Position numbers and translations under genes: made by a program. Positions 43,121 through 51,506 of a stretch of 64,000 nucleotides of DNA are shown here, piece by piece. Origin of the DNA: Nostoc sp. C052 (GTDB taxonomy: Bacteria > Cyanobacteriota > Cyanobacteriia > Cyanobacteriales > Nostocaceae); NCBI RefSeq assembly GCF_013393905.1, contig NZ_CP040274.1:124001-188000 (forward strand), written 5' to 3'. Numbering within the stretch: the first letter of the stretch is position 1; every line of letters begins with the position of its first letter. Under the pieces are notes generated by a model. It had not been told where the DNA came from. It did not search any database and worked only from the letters and a program-made list of their open reading frames with translations.

Positions 43121-43490
43121 TGCGCTCTAGCTCCCATTCCAGATAAGTTAGGGCAGTGCTAGCATCAGCAATGTTTAAATCAGGTTGATATCCCTTATCC
43201 AACAGTTGTTTATAGTCTGGATGCGTAGCAATAAGGGATATCAGAGTTTGAGCTTGTTCAACTAATTGGTGGAGGTTGGGGTTAGACATTTCTATGCCCA
43301 GCCGTGAACATAAATCTTCTGCTTTCACTCCTGTTATTCCTGGCTCAATCTCCGTTTCTAACTCTTCAAGTAGGGATTGAAAACTAGGGTGTTCATCGTT
43401 GATTTCAACCTCAAATAAATCTGCGCTCTTTGTAACGACAGTTGCCCAATCGGGTAAAGTCTGTGCAATGGTTTTAGCGTAAAGTTTCAT
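43068..43490 (-). CDS. Small conserved replicon-module protein with a repeat-derived tail (copy B)
   Basis: A 140-residue homologue of 8332-8721 starting at MKLYAKTIAQTLPDW (43490). It follows copy A up to LEWELERN and then ends QEGKRGRVKGEREPQY, which is read from a palindromic repeat; copy A ends RELSI. The core is acidic and the new tail is basic. The change shows that the extreme C terminus is dispensable. The function is unknown. Confidence 0.55.
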   Translation of the reverse strand: MKLYAKTIAQTLPDWATVVTKSADLFEVEINDEHPSFQSLLEELETEIEPGITGVKAEDLCSRLGIEMSNPNLHQLVEQAQTLISLIATHPDYKQLLDKGYQPDLNIADASTALTYLEWELERNQEGKRGRVKGEREPQY

Positions 43491-43515
43491 GATTGTGTCC
43501 TCTGGGATTAATAAC

Positions 43516-43719
43516 CTAAAAATCCTCGGCAATCTCTAACAAAAAGCCGCGTCCCGTGTTCTGTACTTGCACCAGTTCTTTATCCAGCAGTGTTTGAATG
43601 ACCGAATCGGAGAATTGGAATTGTAACTGATGCAGAGGAACACAACCGCCACAAAGCCGAATCGAACGCAGCAAATGATTGGCTCTACGGTCAAAACTGG
43701 GGTCAACCGTCTTAGGCAT
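43516..43719 (-). CDS. Small winged-helix-like protein (copy B)
   Basis: A 67-residue protein (MPKTVDPSFDRRANHLLRSI). Its ATG overlaps the stop of the upstream gene and is preceded by GGAGG, which fixes the start used for both copies. The helix-turn-helix-strand pattern matches 8747-8947: LCGGCVPLHQLQ, then FSDSVIQTLLDKELVQV and GRGFLLEI. It is a possible small DNA-binding or adaptor protein of unknown role. Confidence 0.5.
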   Translation of the reverse strand: MPKTVDPSFDRRANHLLRSIRLCGGCVPLHQLQFQFSDSVIQTLLDKELVQVQNTGRGFLLEIAEDF

Positions 43720-44038
43720 TTGTGAAACCTCCAGTTAATACGACTAACTGTTGTTGCAGAATAGAGATTTGCTGTTGGTAAAACTTAATCTCTGCGGTAA
43801 TTTCTGAGAATAATTCTTCTGGTGTGAGCGGTTTAATTTGATCCTCTTTCAAGTACGATATTTCATCAGAATTCTTGTTAGGCATCAGAGCATAACGCCA
43901 ACCATCATCAAATTGTTCAGCCAACTCTGTACCCGATGGGTAGTAGTAAAGTCCGAGAATCGTGCCTTGTTCTGTACGCTGTTCCAAACCAAAGCGAGGG
44001 TAGCCCCAGTGTTGGGGAATGGATATTGTGGCTTGCAT
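43712..44038 (-). CDS. Small conserved replicon-module protein, coiled-coil C terminus (copy B)
   Basis: A 108-residue protein (MQATISIPQHWGYPRFGLEQ) homologous to 8940-9266 with the same start. The beta-type N terminus (LGLYYYPSGTELAEQFDDGW) is almost identical and the coiled-coil tail (EITAEIKFYQQQISILQQQ) is kept. It is coupled by overlap to the winged-helix-like gene. No family is recognised. Confidence 0.55.
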   Translation of the reverse strand: MQATISIPQHWGYPRFGLEQRTEQGTILGLYYYPSGTELAEQFDDGWRYALMPNKNSDEISYLKEDQIKPLTPEELFSEITAEIKFYQQQISILQQQLVVLTGGFTNA

Positions 44039-44085
44039 ATTGATTGGTGGGTGAATGAAGGGAAAATGAGAGAAGAATTCAAAAG

Positions 44086-44216
44086 TCAGAATTCAGAAGT
44101 CAGAATTTCGGGAAGAGGTGGGAAAAAGAGGAGAAAGGAAGGCAGATTTTATTAACTTCTGCACCCTGCTCTTTGTTTCTTTACTGACTCCTGACTCCTG
44201 GATGCTGACTTCTTAA
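44086..44216. repeat. TCAGAAGTCAGAAT / CTGACTCCTGACTCC palindromic repeat
   Basis: Heptamer-like units (AGTCAGAATTCAGAAGTCAG) at 44089-44108 face the complementary CTGACTCCTGACTCCTGG and GCTGACTTCT near 44184-44212. Copy A has a different palindrome (9292-9372) at this position, so the site has been hit independently. Confidence 0.65.
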
Positions 44217-45107
44217 TTACGCTGTGACTAACTCCGCTCTCTCCAGCAGCCGTTGCAATTTATTGCCAGTTAGCTGTTCTAACGGCTGATCTAAAAAATA
44301 TTCATCAAAAATGGATTTACCATCAGTAGACACATCCACCATCGACAGCGATCGCACTGCATCAAGCACCGAGTTAGAATACTGCTGCTGGACTGAATAA
44401 CGCCTCTTCACCCACCAGTTCCTGTCAGTGCATCCGACTTGCCCCAGTTTCACGCCCTTGTTGTTGTAAATGCCATCATCAAGAATTTCAAAACCGTACT
44501 TCTGGCACTCGTTGAAGATATGCGCCATGATTAGGTTTTCAGTAGAAGAGGAAGGCATGGGGGCAGAGGCGCAGAGGGGCAGAGGAGAAAGTTGTTGTAG
44601 GTTTCTCCCCTCTGCACCCCTGCTCCCCTGCACCTCTGCTTTCTCCTGCACAGGTAATGAACTGTCTTTGTAGTGAGTGCAGATGAAGCGATCGCAACGC
44701 ATTAGAGTGTTGGCACGGAATACTTCTTTACCGTTGACCATGACTACCCAGGGTTGCGTTAAGTGGTTGTTGTCATGGCTGATGCTGGCTACCAGTTTGT
44801 CATCAGCGTAATATTCGTGATGGTCAAACGAGATTTCGACTATTGTGAAGGGTTCAGGAGCTACGGCTTGGGCTTGGTCAGCGATGTAGCTGTCGAGTTC
44901 GGCTTGAGCGAGGGCTTGGTTGTTTGGGGCAGCGAGGGTGAGTTTCTGAATCTTGCTGGCTTGATATTCAGCGATCGCAGTGATCCAAGAATCCTTACAG
45001 CGTTTGTCGCTTACTTGGACTGTGCAGCCGATTTCGCTGTAGATTTGCTTGAGTCGCGCAATCGATTTCAGTTGCAGCTGTTGATAAGTGTAGATAGCGT
45101 GAGTCAT
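44217..45107 (-). CDS. First gene of the replicon operon with an in-frame repeat insertion (copy B)
   Basis: A 296-residue homologue of 9376-10170. It has a SAP-like N terminus (SIARLKQIYSEIGCTVQVSD), although the first 60 residues are more diverged than the rest. After SLPVQE an extra ~33 residues (EVQGSRGAEGRNLQQLSPL and onward) are encoded by a G-rich/C-rich palindromic repeat at 44560-44645. The frame stays open and rejoins STENLIMAHIFNECQKYG. It is the promoter-proximal gene behind the leader hairpin. Whether the insertion is tolerated or damaging is unknown. Confidence 0.6.
   Translation of the reverse strand: MTHAIYTYQQLQLKSIARLKQIYSEIGCTVQVSDKRCKDSWITAIAEYQASKIQKLTLAAPNNQALAQAELDSYIADQAQAVAPEPFTIVEISFDHHEYYADDKLVASISHDNNHLTQPWVVMVNGKEVFRANTLMRCDRFICTHYKDSSLPVQEKAEVQGSRGAEGRNLQQLSPLPLCASAPMPSSSTENLIMAHIFNECQKYGFEILDDGIYNNKGVKLGQVGCTDRNWWVKRRYSVQQQYSNSVLDAVRSLSMVDVSTDGKSIFDEYFLDQPLEQLTGNKLQRLLERAELVTA
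44560..44645. repeat. Palindromic repeat inserted in-frame in a coding sequence
   Basis: GGGGGCAGAGGCGCAGAGGG at the left faces CCCCTCTGCACCCCTGCTCC and CCTGCACCTCTGC at the right, making a long hairpin of the family seen at 9292-9372. It is absent from the homologous gene in copy A and adds a run of residues without breaking the frame. Confidence 0.8.
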
Positions 45108-45134
45108 AATTGGAAGGCTCTTTAAATTTAGGGC

Positions 45135-45175
45135 AAAAGAAGCGCTTCAGATTCGCAGTCAGGGGCGCTTCTCTT
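45135..45175 (-). promoter_or_regulatory. Leader hairpin of the replicon operon (copy B)
   Basis: AGAAGCGC at 45138-45145 pairs with GCGCTTCT at 45165-45172; on the minus strand a G-U pair and two A-U pairs extend the stem to 11 pairs (45135-45175). The 19-base loop shares TTCAGATT and AGTC with copy A (10208-10226). Three stem positions are double compensatory changes relative to copy A. It lies in the 5' leader of the leftward operon. Confidence 0.55.
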
Positions 45176-45189
45176 ATGTATCTATTATC

Positions 45190-45230
45190 CGCTAGTTAAC
45201 TGCGCTTGTCAACTGCGTTCACTAGCTGAT
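45190..45230. promoter_or_regulatory. Operator region between divergent genes (copy B)
   Basis: The near-palindrome CGCTAGTTAACTGCG (45190-45204) and a second half-site GTCAACTGCG (45208-45217) replace the TTAGCGC cluster of copy A. They are the likely binding sites of the XRE regulator encoded just to the right. The motif AACTGCG is not found in the copy A control region. Confidence 0.5.
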
Positions 45231-45254
45231 ATTCTATTGGTATTACTATTTGTT

Positions 45255-45491
45255 ATGGATATGAAGGGGTTAAGAGAAAAAGCAGGGTTAAGAACAGTAG
45301 ATGTGGCATCAAGGTTAGGAATTGCTGAGTCAACTGTCCGTAACTGGGATATTGGGCGGCACACTCCCAGGCTGCCAATTGAAGACATACCCAAATTTTT
45401 GGAAGTTTACCAATGCACTCTTGAAGAAGTTATTGAGGCTGCAAAAGAAAGCAAAAGGAAATTTGATGCTTCCATAGCTAATGAGACTTGA
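45255..45491 (+). CDS. XRE-family HTH regulator (copy B)
   Basis: A 78-residue protein from ATG 45255 (MDMKGLREKAGLRTVDVASR); an in-frame TTG at 45237 is a less likely start. It is a single XRE helix-turn-helix (VASRLGIAESTVRNWDIGRH) with a C-terminal helix pair (DIPKFLEVYQCTLEEVIEAA). It occupies the place of the GIY-YIG-XRE fusion of copy A, lacks the nuclease-like domain, and has a different recognition helix. It probably represses its own promoter and the leftward operon from the adjacent sites. Confidence 0.8.
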   Translation: MDMKGLREKAGLRTVDVASRLGIAESTVRNWDIGRHTPRLPIEDIPKFLEVYQCTLEEVIEAAKESKRKFDASIANET

Positions 45492-45665
45492 ACTATTTGG
45501 CACTCATAATTAAGTATAAATACTCTATACAGCAGACACATTGGTTTCAAATTGTTGATAAAAAGCTATCTACCCCTAACCTAGAAAACGCTTCGTAAAT
45601 TAAATCAGTGCTAGGGGTTGACCTTGATGTAAATCTGAAAATAGTGAGAAGTAGGAAGCGAAGCC

Positions 45666-46586
45666 ATGCAAAAGCCATTCTCTAAGCGCAACAAACCTAC
45701 TTCCACCGTCTCTGCCGGCTCAGAACCACCAGTTAGCAAAACACAGCAAGATATCTCTTCCCAGAATAATCAGGATGTAGTAATTCTGGACGTTCCTGCT
45801 GTTGAAATTCCTGAATTAACCGAGCAGGAGGAGAGCGATCGCCTGCACTTGGAGCGTAGGGTAGAACGAGCGTTCTTTGAAGCAGGGAAGGCATTGACTG
45901 AATTACGCGATCGCAGATTATATCGTTCCACGCACAAAACTTTTGAGGAATACTGCCGCGATCGCTTTGGTCATAGTCGTCGCCAGTCTTATCTTTTAAT
46001 GGATGCAGCTGTTGTTTTTGATAATTTACTTGAAAAATGTGATCCATTGGATCACATTTTGCCAACTAACGAACGTCAAGTCCGACCAATGACAAAGCTT
46101 GAACCCGAACAACAGCAAGAAGTGTGGGTAAAAGCGGTGGAGCAGGCAGGGGGTAAAGTGCCACCAGCTAGAATCGTTAAAAACGTAGTGCAGCAAATAA
46201 TGGAGCGAACCCAAGTACCCAATACCTACCAGATAGGTGAAGTATGCCAAATCCTTGCAAAGGACAATCCAGAACTCAGAGGCAAAGGTGGCTGCTGGGC
46301 AATTGTCAGCGTAGTGAATAACTTTAGTTGCAGCATGAGAATGTGGGATGGCGAACATAGGGTTGGGTTGCAACACCTGAAGTCCTTCAACTATCTGCCC
46401 CAGGAGTGTGAGCAGATGCAGGTGATTTGCGATCGCATCAATCGGGTGTATTCAGACTCACTGGAGGAGACAGTCAAAAGTCTGTTGCAGTCGTTGGGTA
46501 AGTTGAATCGACCTTATCTAACGGCTGTGGAAGAGAAGTTGTTGAATGTACTAGAGTCTGAATACGGGGCAGAGATAACACCCTAA
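45666..46586 (+). CDS. ParB-like / KorB-like DNA-binding plasmid protein (copy B)
   Basis: A 306-residue homologue of 10997-11974 with an AGGA ribosome site. Conserved blocks are ERAFFEAGKALTELRDRRLY, NERQVRPMTKLEPEQQQEVW, ARIVKNVVQQIMER and RGKGGCWAIVSVV. The segment between FGHSRRQSYLL and LPTNERQ is shorter and unlike copy A (the LLTNGLQ duplication is missing), so the middle region is variable. The tail (ETVKSLLQSLGKLNRPYL) is the form found in the fragment at 22289. A partition or copy-control role is probable, not proven. Confidence 0.6.
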   Translation: MQKPFSKRNKPTSTVSAGSEPPVSKTQQDISSQNNQDVVILDVPAVEIPELTEQEESDRLHLERRVERAFFEAGKALTELRDRRLYRSTHKTFEEYCRDRFGHSRRQSYLLMDAAVVFDNLLEKCDPLDHILPTNERQVRPMTKLEPEQQQEVWVKAVEQAGGKVPPARIVKNVVQQIMERTQVPNTYQIGEVCQILAKDNPELRGKGGCWAIVSVVNNFSCSMRMWDGEHRVGLQHLKSFNYLPQECEQMQVICDRINRVYSDSLEETVKSLLQSLGKLNRPYLTAVEEKLLNVLESEYGAEITP

Positions 46587-47246
46587 ACAATTTTGGCAAT
46601 TTGGCATCCAATGTCTTTGGGTTCCAGTTTCAATGGAGTTAGCAACGCAACGGGGCAGTAAAGAAGTTATACGAGGGAAAAGATAAAACTTCCCGCTTCT
46701 TGACATCCAGCTATGCCAGTTGTTTAGTTGAGTGCTGTAGAACCCCTCTACATGATTCATACAGCGCTCAACAGAGTTCAGTTCCTACTCTACAACTGGC
46801 TAGAAATGAACAAAACCAAATAGAACCTCAGAAAATGAAATATCTAGATAGCTTGCTTGTTTGCTCGGCTATCTCTCAAAAAAAAACCAATCCTCACAGT
46901 GCTATATCAATCCCTACCAGCAATGCCATAGGTTAGTTAGCAAAGGGAAACAATTGCTGAAATGATAGATAGCAGCGGTGGTGAATGTGCTGTTGTACTT
47001 GTAGCACAAGTGCAGAAAAAATTTTGAGAGTAGCAAGGGTTATCTGCCACCCGTGTAGTTGTAGAAATTACCTTTGGGAAATATAGACATAAAGTTTTTT
47101 ATACTTGGTGCAGAGCGTGAGCAGTTAGCATTATAGCTAATATCCTATTAGAGAATATGTAAAATTTAATTCAAAAGAATATAATAATTTTACATAGAAC
47201 ACATAAAATATATCAAATGGCTAAAACATTATAAATATTTAAGGGT
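46587..47246 (+). promoter_or_regulatory. Intergenic region upstream of the Druantia operon
   Basis: There is no convincing gene in 660 bases. A small hairpin, ACTTGT-AGC-ACAAGT, is at 46997-47011. A perfect 10-base inverted repeat, ATGTAAAATT at 47157-47166 and AATTTTACAT at 47186-47195, lies 50-90 bases before druM and is a candidate operator. The last 150 bases are very AT-rich, as expected of a promoter region. Confidence 0.4.
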
Positions 47247-49397
47247 GTGATTAATAATACTAAAGTTGTGCAATTTAGCTCCAATTGTTCTAGAGACTTT
47301 TTTGTGTCCCAGATTTTACTTATTGAGGACAGTAGTAATACTTCTGCGCTACGTCCTGTAGTTGGTATATCAAACAATTTGCCTCATCCTGTGCAAGTAC
47401 GCTTACACTATATTGATGAAAATGAACCAACAATAATCGCAGAACAGTTTTGCCCAGCAAAATTATCTAGTAGATCGCAACAAAACCAGAAAGTGGATGT
47501 GGCATTAGATTTACTTGATAGTCTAAAGCCACGACGAAGTGAAGCTATGGTTGTTGCGAGTGCTTTATATGGATGTAAAAAGCGCTTTATTCAAGGGATT
47601 CAATCGCGGAATTTTAGTTTTACGCTACAAATTCGCCCTTCTACTAAAGTGCGCTTAGGCAGTGAGCATCCTCACTACAATAGTTCAAAAGAAATTGTTG
47701 TAGCATCATCATTATTAGATTCAGATATAGAGTGGCAAGAAGAGCCGATCATAGAATATTCAACGGGACAAGTCGTAAATTACAGCGTAGCTGAATTACC
47801 CAACGTACTTTTACCAGATAATAGTTCTGCTCGTCTAATTGTGGCTTATAGAGGTGGTGTATCAGGATTTGGTTCAAATACAATTTTTGCTCTGTCTTCA
47901 GCCTCGGAATTAGGGCTAAAAGACTTAGTACAAACAGTAGGTTGGGTGCGATGGATCAGAACAATCCTTAGAAAAAAAGAGCGGAGCAAAATAGCTGCTT
48001 TGGAGACTAAATCAAGCTCATGTTCACAAAATACAAAAGATAAATATGCCGGATTAATCATTCGTTCTAATATAACTTTAGCCTGCAAACAAGATATAAA
48101 TCTTACTTTTACTAAAGAACAAAGTCCTTCGAGACGAGCAAGCCTGCAAAAAACTTTAGGTGATTCATCGTGTGGATTGAATATTGTCGAACTATTTGCC
48201 GGGGCAGGGGCAATGGGACTTGGTTTTTTAATGGCAACCAAACCAAATAAACACTATAAGATAGGTTTTTGCGGTGAGGTTAATCCTGTTTATGTAAAGA
48301 CTCTTAAGCATAACCATGCGGCTTTTCGTCAACTCTCTCAGATATCTGGAGTTGATTGTGTTCCAGAACAAATAGAACCTCTTGACCTACGTACAAAGGA
48401 AGCACAAAAATTTACAGAAAGTCGTTGCAGGGAATTAGGCGATGTCCATATATTAATTGGTGGGCCACCATGTCAGGGTTTTTCTAGCGCCAATCGGAAT
48501 TCAGGGAATAGCGAAAACCCTAATAACCAACTTGTAGATACTTTTTTCAAATATGTTGAGAAATTAAAACCTCGCTGTTTTTTAATGGAAAACGTCCAAG
48601 GTATATTGTGGACACCAAAAGCAGGTCAAAGTTCTACCCAAATCAATGTTGTAGATTGGGTCATTAAACGTATGCACAAAGCTGGATATATTGTTTTCCC
48701 AAAACTTATAGATGCAGCTTGGTATGGAGTACCACAACATCGTAACCGCTTTTTCTTTTTTGGCATACATAAAGATTTGGGCTATAGAAAAGATGATTTC
48801 GGTGAGTGGGGGCCATTCCCTTTACCTACGCATGGTCTGGGTCAAGACAAGCCTTATGTAACAGTACGAGATGCAATACAAGATTTACCTACTATTGGTA
48901 ACGGATGTCTTGAACACAATATGGCTTATGAAGAAGTAAGGAATCAAAAACTTGTTACAAATCCTTTTTTAGAAACTATGAGAGAAGGAGCATCTGTTGG
49001 TTTAATTACAGACCATATTACTTCCCGTCATTCTGAATATGTAATTGAACGTTATCAACAGATACCACCTGGAGGAAATTGGCAGGATATTGAAGACAAA
49101 CTTACTAATTACAGTGATGTTCAAAGAACTCATAGTAACATCTACCGAAGGCTTGGCTGGGATGAACCATCTATTACTATTGGACACTATCGCAAGAGTA
49201 TGTTAATTCACCCACAACAACATCGAGGTCTATCTTTGAGGGAAGCATCCCGACTACAATCAATTCCAGATTGGTTCCGTTTTGCTGGAAGTATCGATAG
49301 CATTAACGGTGGATTAGTACACAAGCAACAGCAATTAGCTAATGCTGTCTGTCCACTTGTAACTAAAGCCATAGCAGAATTTCTTTTTGACCTTTAA
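47247..49397 (+). CDS. druM: Druantia type II cytosine-5 DNA methyltransferase DruM
   Basis: A 716-residue protein. Residues ~1-305 are an N-terminal domain without a recognised motif. From ~311 there is a full C5-cytosine methylase: motif I IVELFAGAGAMGLGF, motif IV with the catalytic Cys in GGPPCQGFSSANR (~409), motif VI ENVQGI, motif VIII QHRNRFFFFG, motif IX LREASRLQSIPDWF and motif X QLANAV. The start is GTG 47247; AAGGG is very close, so a slightly later GTG is possible. It heads a four-gene operon (druM-F-G-E) and should modify self DNA so that the helicase system spares it; that role follows from the known system. Confidence 0.85.
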   Translation: MINNTKVVQFSSNCSRDFFVSQILLIEDSSNTSALRPVVGISNNLPHPVQVRLHYIDENEPTIIAEQFCPAKLSSRSQQNQKVDVALDLLDSLKPRRSEAMVVASALYGCKKRFIQGIQSRNFSFTLQIRPSTKVRLGSEHPHYNSSKEIVVASSLLDSDIEWQEEPIIEYSTGQVVNYSVAELPNVLLPDNSSARLIVAYRGGVSGFGSNTIFALSSASELGLKDLVQTVGWVRWIRTILRKKERSKIAALETKSSSCSQNTKDKYAGLIIRSNITLACKQDINLTFTKEQSPSRRASLQKTLGDSSCGLNIVELFAGAGAMGLGFLMATKPNKHYKIGFCGEVNPVYVKTLKHNHAAFRQLSQISGVDCVPEQIEPLDLRTKEAQKFTESRCRELGDVHILIGGPPCQGFSSANRNSGNSENPNNQLVDTFFKYVEKLKPRCFLMENVQGILWTPKAGQSSTQINVVDWVIKRMHKAGYIVFPKLIDAAWYGVPQHRNRFFFFGIHKDLGYRKDDFGEWGPFPLPTHGLGQDKPYVTVRDAIQDLPTIGNGCLEHNMAYEEVRNQKLVTNPFLETMREGASVGLITDHITSRHSEYVIERYQQIPPGGNWQDIEDKLTNYSDVQRTHSNIYRRLGWDEPSITIGHYRKSMLIHPQQHRGLSLREASRLQSIPDWFRFAGSIDSINGGLVHKQQQLANAVCPLVTKAIAEFLFDL

Positions 49398-49511
49398 TAG
49401 ATTATGTAAAATTATCGTGTTTTTTGTGTAAACTTAACCACCACTGTATTATTTTAAAATAAAATGTAAAAATAAGCACTTATTTTATTGCAAGGGTACT
49501 ACCGTTATTCC

Positions 49512-51506
49512 ATGAGCCACTTAAATGCGCTCTCTACATCACAAAAATATAGTCTTTGGAATCGTGCGATCGCAGAGTACTTTTTATCTAACAATTCCAA
49601 TGAACAAGAAATTTACTTAACAATATCTCCAAAAAGTCTGGCTGCTGCTTTTGCGAAGATTCAAGTAATTCAATTTTCGCCTGAAGAAGCAGAACAAGAT
49701 TTTGTTGATGTAGTTTCATCAGCATATCGCCACAGGGTACTTTCATATTCAGCAGGATTTGGTGTCTTGCATGGAGACGATGAAAACGGATTTCCAAAAT
49801 ATATTGCTTTTTTAGCTTTGTGTGTTTTAGCTGCTTATCGAATGCATTCGGATGTAGAAGCTAGCACTGGAGCTTATTACCCTAGACTTGGGGAACTTCT
49901 TGGATGTAAAATAGTTAAGAATTTTCCTGAAGGCTTTCATGCAGATGAGTTTAAAAAGCTGTGGAAATTACTAAATAAATGGCTTCAGCAGAAAAACTTG
50001 CTTTTGGCAATGCCAGAAGCAAATACAGCACAAACATATATAGCCTTCCCTTTAACCCACGTACCTCTTCGTCAAGTTGATATTGAAAAGCTACCAGATT
50101 TTTTTGCGTGGGCTGGTTATACTCGTGGGCAGATAGCTCCAATTAACAAGCTAGAAGTAGATATTAAAAAATGGGGAAATTGCTACTTCACACTGACTGG
50201 AAAAAAAGCCCTTACTGATAAGCGACTCAAAGCTGTAATTGCACAGGTTAACAACGAGTTAGAACTCTGGGACGGTGCGAGAAATGACTCACCCGGTCGA
50301 AGAACTGCATCTATAGAAATTCTTCTTGATATTGTGCGGCGACAACCGGAATTTTCCTTTCTTCCCAGATGTCCAGATTCCTTTCCTGACTCCTTTGATT
50401 ATAAAGAATTATGCTTAGAGTCAAGTGGAGAGGGATGGTACAACCCGATTTCGCTTGGAGAAAAAGACGGACGAGATTTATATGAAGGTTTCTCTTGGAG
50501 TACGAAATCTAACAATATTCAATTTGTTTTACAGAGGGACGGTTGTTCTGCGATCGCACTTGCTCCCAGTTCGGATTATACAGGGTTTGTTTCTCGCCAT
50601 AGTTTACCCTCTGGCATCGCTTGTAACGTTCTCGTACACGAGGATGTAGCCAAAAATGCAAGAGAATACTTTGAGGAAATTTCATCTCGTAGCTCCAATC
50701 CCATACATGATAAACGACTCCCTGATGGTTGGTGTTTGTTTCGTGACATAAAGGCTGAAAAGTTTATAGCAAATATACCTTCTGGACTGGAATCACTTTA
50801 CGTAGAGTCAGCTGTAGATATAGTGCTATCGGGAGGACTACGTTTGGGCAAAAAGTCGGCATGGCTTTTAGGTGCGCCCCCCCGCTTAATGATTACGGGT
50901 TTACAAGAAGGTCAACAACCCAAAATTGATGGTATACCTATAACTATTGCTGAAGATGGAACTTTAGTTGACTTATCGCATTTGATGCATCCAGGAGTTC
51001 ATCGAATAGAAGTTGGTTCGGTATGCAAAAACATTGAGATTGTTGAACCTGAAATTAATTTTGATAGAGAAAGACAAAATTTTTACCGCACCAGTGTCAC
51101 AGGTTCTCATGTAGCTCTCCCCCCAGGTAATTGGACAATCATAGGCGCAAATCCTGGTGAGGTAACGCAAGCAGCAATCTATGAATCTCAACAGGGAATA
51201 ATAGTCAAATCTTCTTTTCAGGCAGTGTGGGCTATAGAATTCGGGTCAGGTACAGGAGCAAGAGTTGTCTGTTTGACAAAGAGTCCACCCCGTCCTAGAA
51301 CGCTAAAATTCTCCACAGCAAAGACTCAAATTCCATCGGAAATAGAACGTTGGACATCACTGGTTTACAACGCAGCTATTCGTCGTCCCAAACTAGCATC
51401 GATTTACGACGAAGAAAAAGCTTCTAATTTACAAGTAGCTTGGAAAGGTTACATGCAAGCTGCACGCGAAATCAAGCGACAACAAAAAAGGAGATATAAA
51501 CGATGA
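49512..51506 (+). CDS. druF: Druantia type II protein DruF
   Basis: A 664-residue protein from ATG 49512 (MSHLNALSTSQKYSLWNRAI); a TTG at 49488 is in frame. No enzyme motif is visible. The N-terminal half is helical (EYFLSNNSNEQEIYLTISPK onward) and the C-terminal half beta-rich (ESLYVESAVDIVLSGGLRLG, KIDGIPITIAEDGT), ending in a basic tail (REIKRQQKRRYKR). The assignment rests on gene order after a cytosine methylase and before druG and the DUF1998 helicase, the order of Druantia type II. An inverted repeat (49469-49486) and a copy of ATGTAAAATT (49404) lie in the gap after druM. Its stop overlaps the druG start. Confidence 0.7.
   Translation: MSHLNALSTSQKYSLWNRAIAEYFLSNNSNEQEIYLTISPKSLAAAFAKIQVIQFSPEEAEQDFVDVVSSAYRHRVLSYSAGFGVLHGDDENGFPKYIAFLALCVLAAYRMHSDVEASTGAYYPRLGELLGCKIVKNFPEGFHADEFKKLWKLLNKWLQQKNLLLAMPEANTAQTYIAFPLTHVPLRQVDIEKLPDFFAWAGYTRGQIAPINKLEVDIKKWGNCYFTLTGKKALTDKRLKAVIAQVNNELELWDGARNDSPGRRTASIEILLDIVRRQPEFSFLPRCPDSFPDSFDYKELCLESSGEGWYNPISLGEKDGRDLYEGFSWSTKSNNIQFVLQRDGCSAIALAPSSDYTGFVSRHSLPSGIACNVLVHEDVAKNAREYFEEISSRSSNPIHDKRLPDGWCLFRDIKAEKFIANIPSGLESLYVESAVDIVLSGGLRLGKKSAWLLGAPPRLMITGLQEGQQPKIDGIPITIAEDGTLVDLSHLMHPGVHRIEVGSVCKNIEIVEPEINFDRERQNFYRTSVTGSHVALPPGNWTIIGANPGEVTQAAIYESQQGIIVKSSFQAVWAIEFGSGTGARVVCLTKSPPRPRTLKFSTAKTQIPSEIERWTSLVYNAAIRRPKLASIYDEEKASNLQVAWKGYMQAAREIKRQQKRRYKR

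Noticed and set aside
46700..46936. 78-residue plus-strand frame before the Druantia operon
   Set aside because: There is no ribosome site or recognisable domain, the composition is like intergenic DNA, and it does not recur downstream of copy A.
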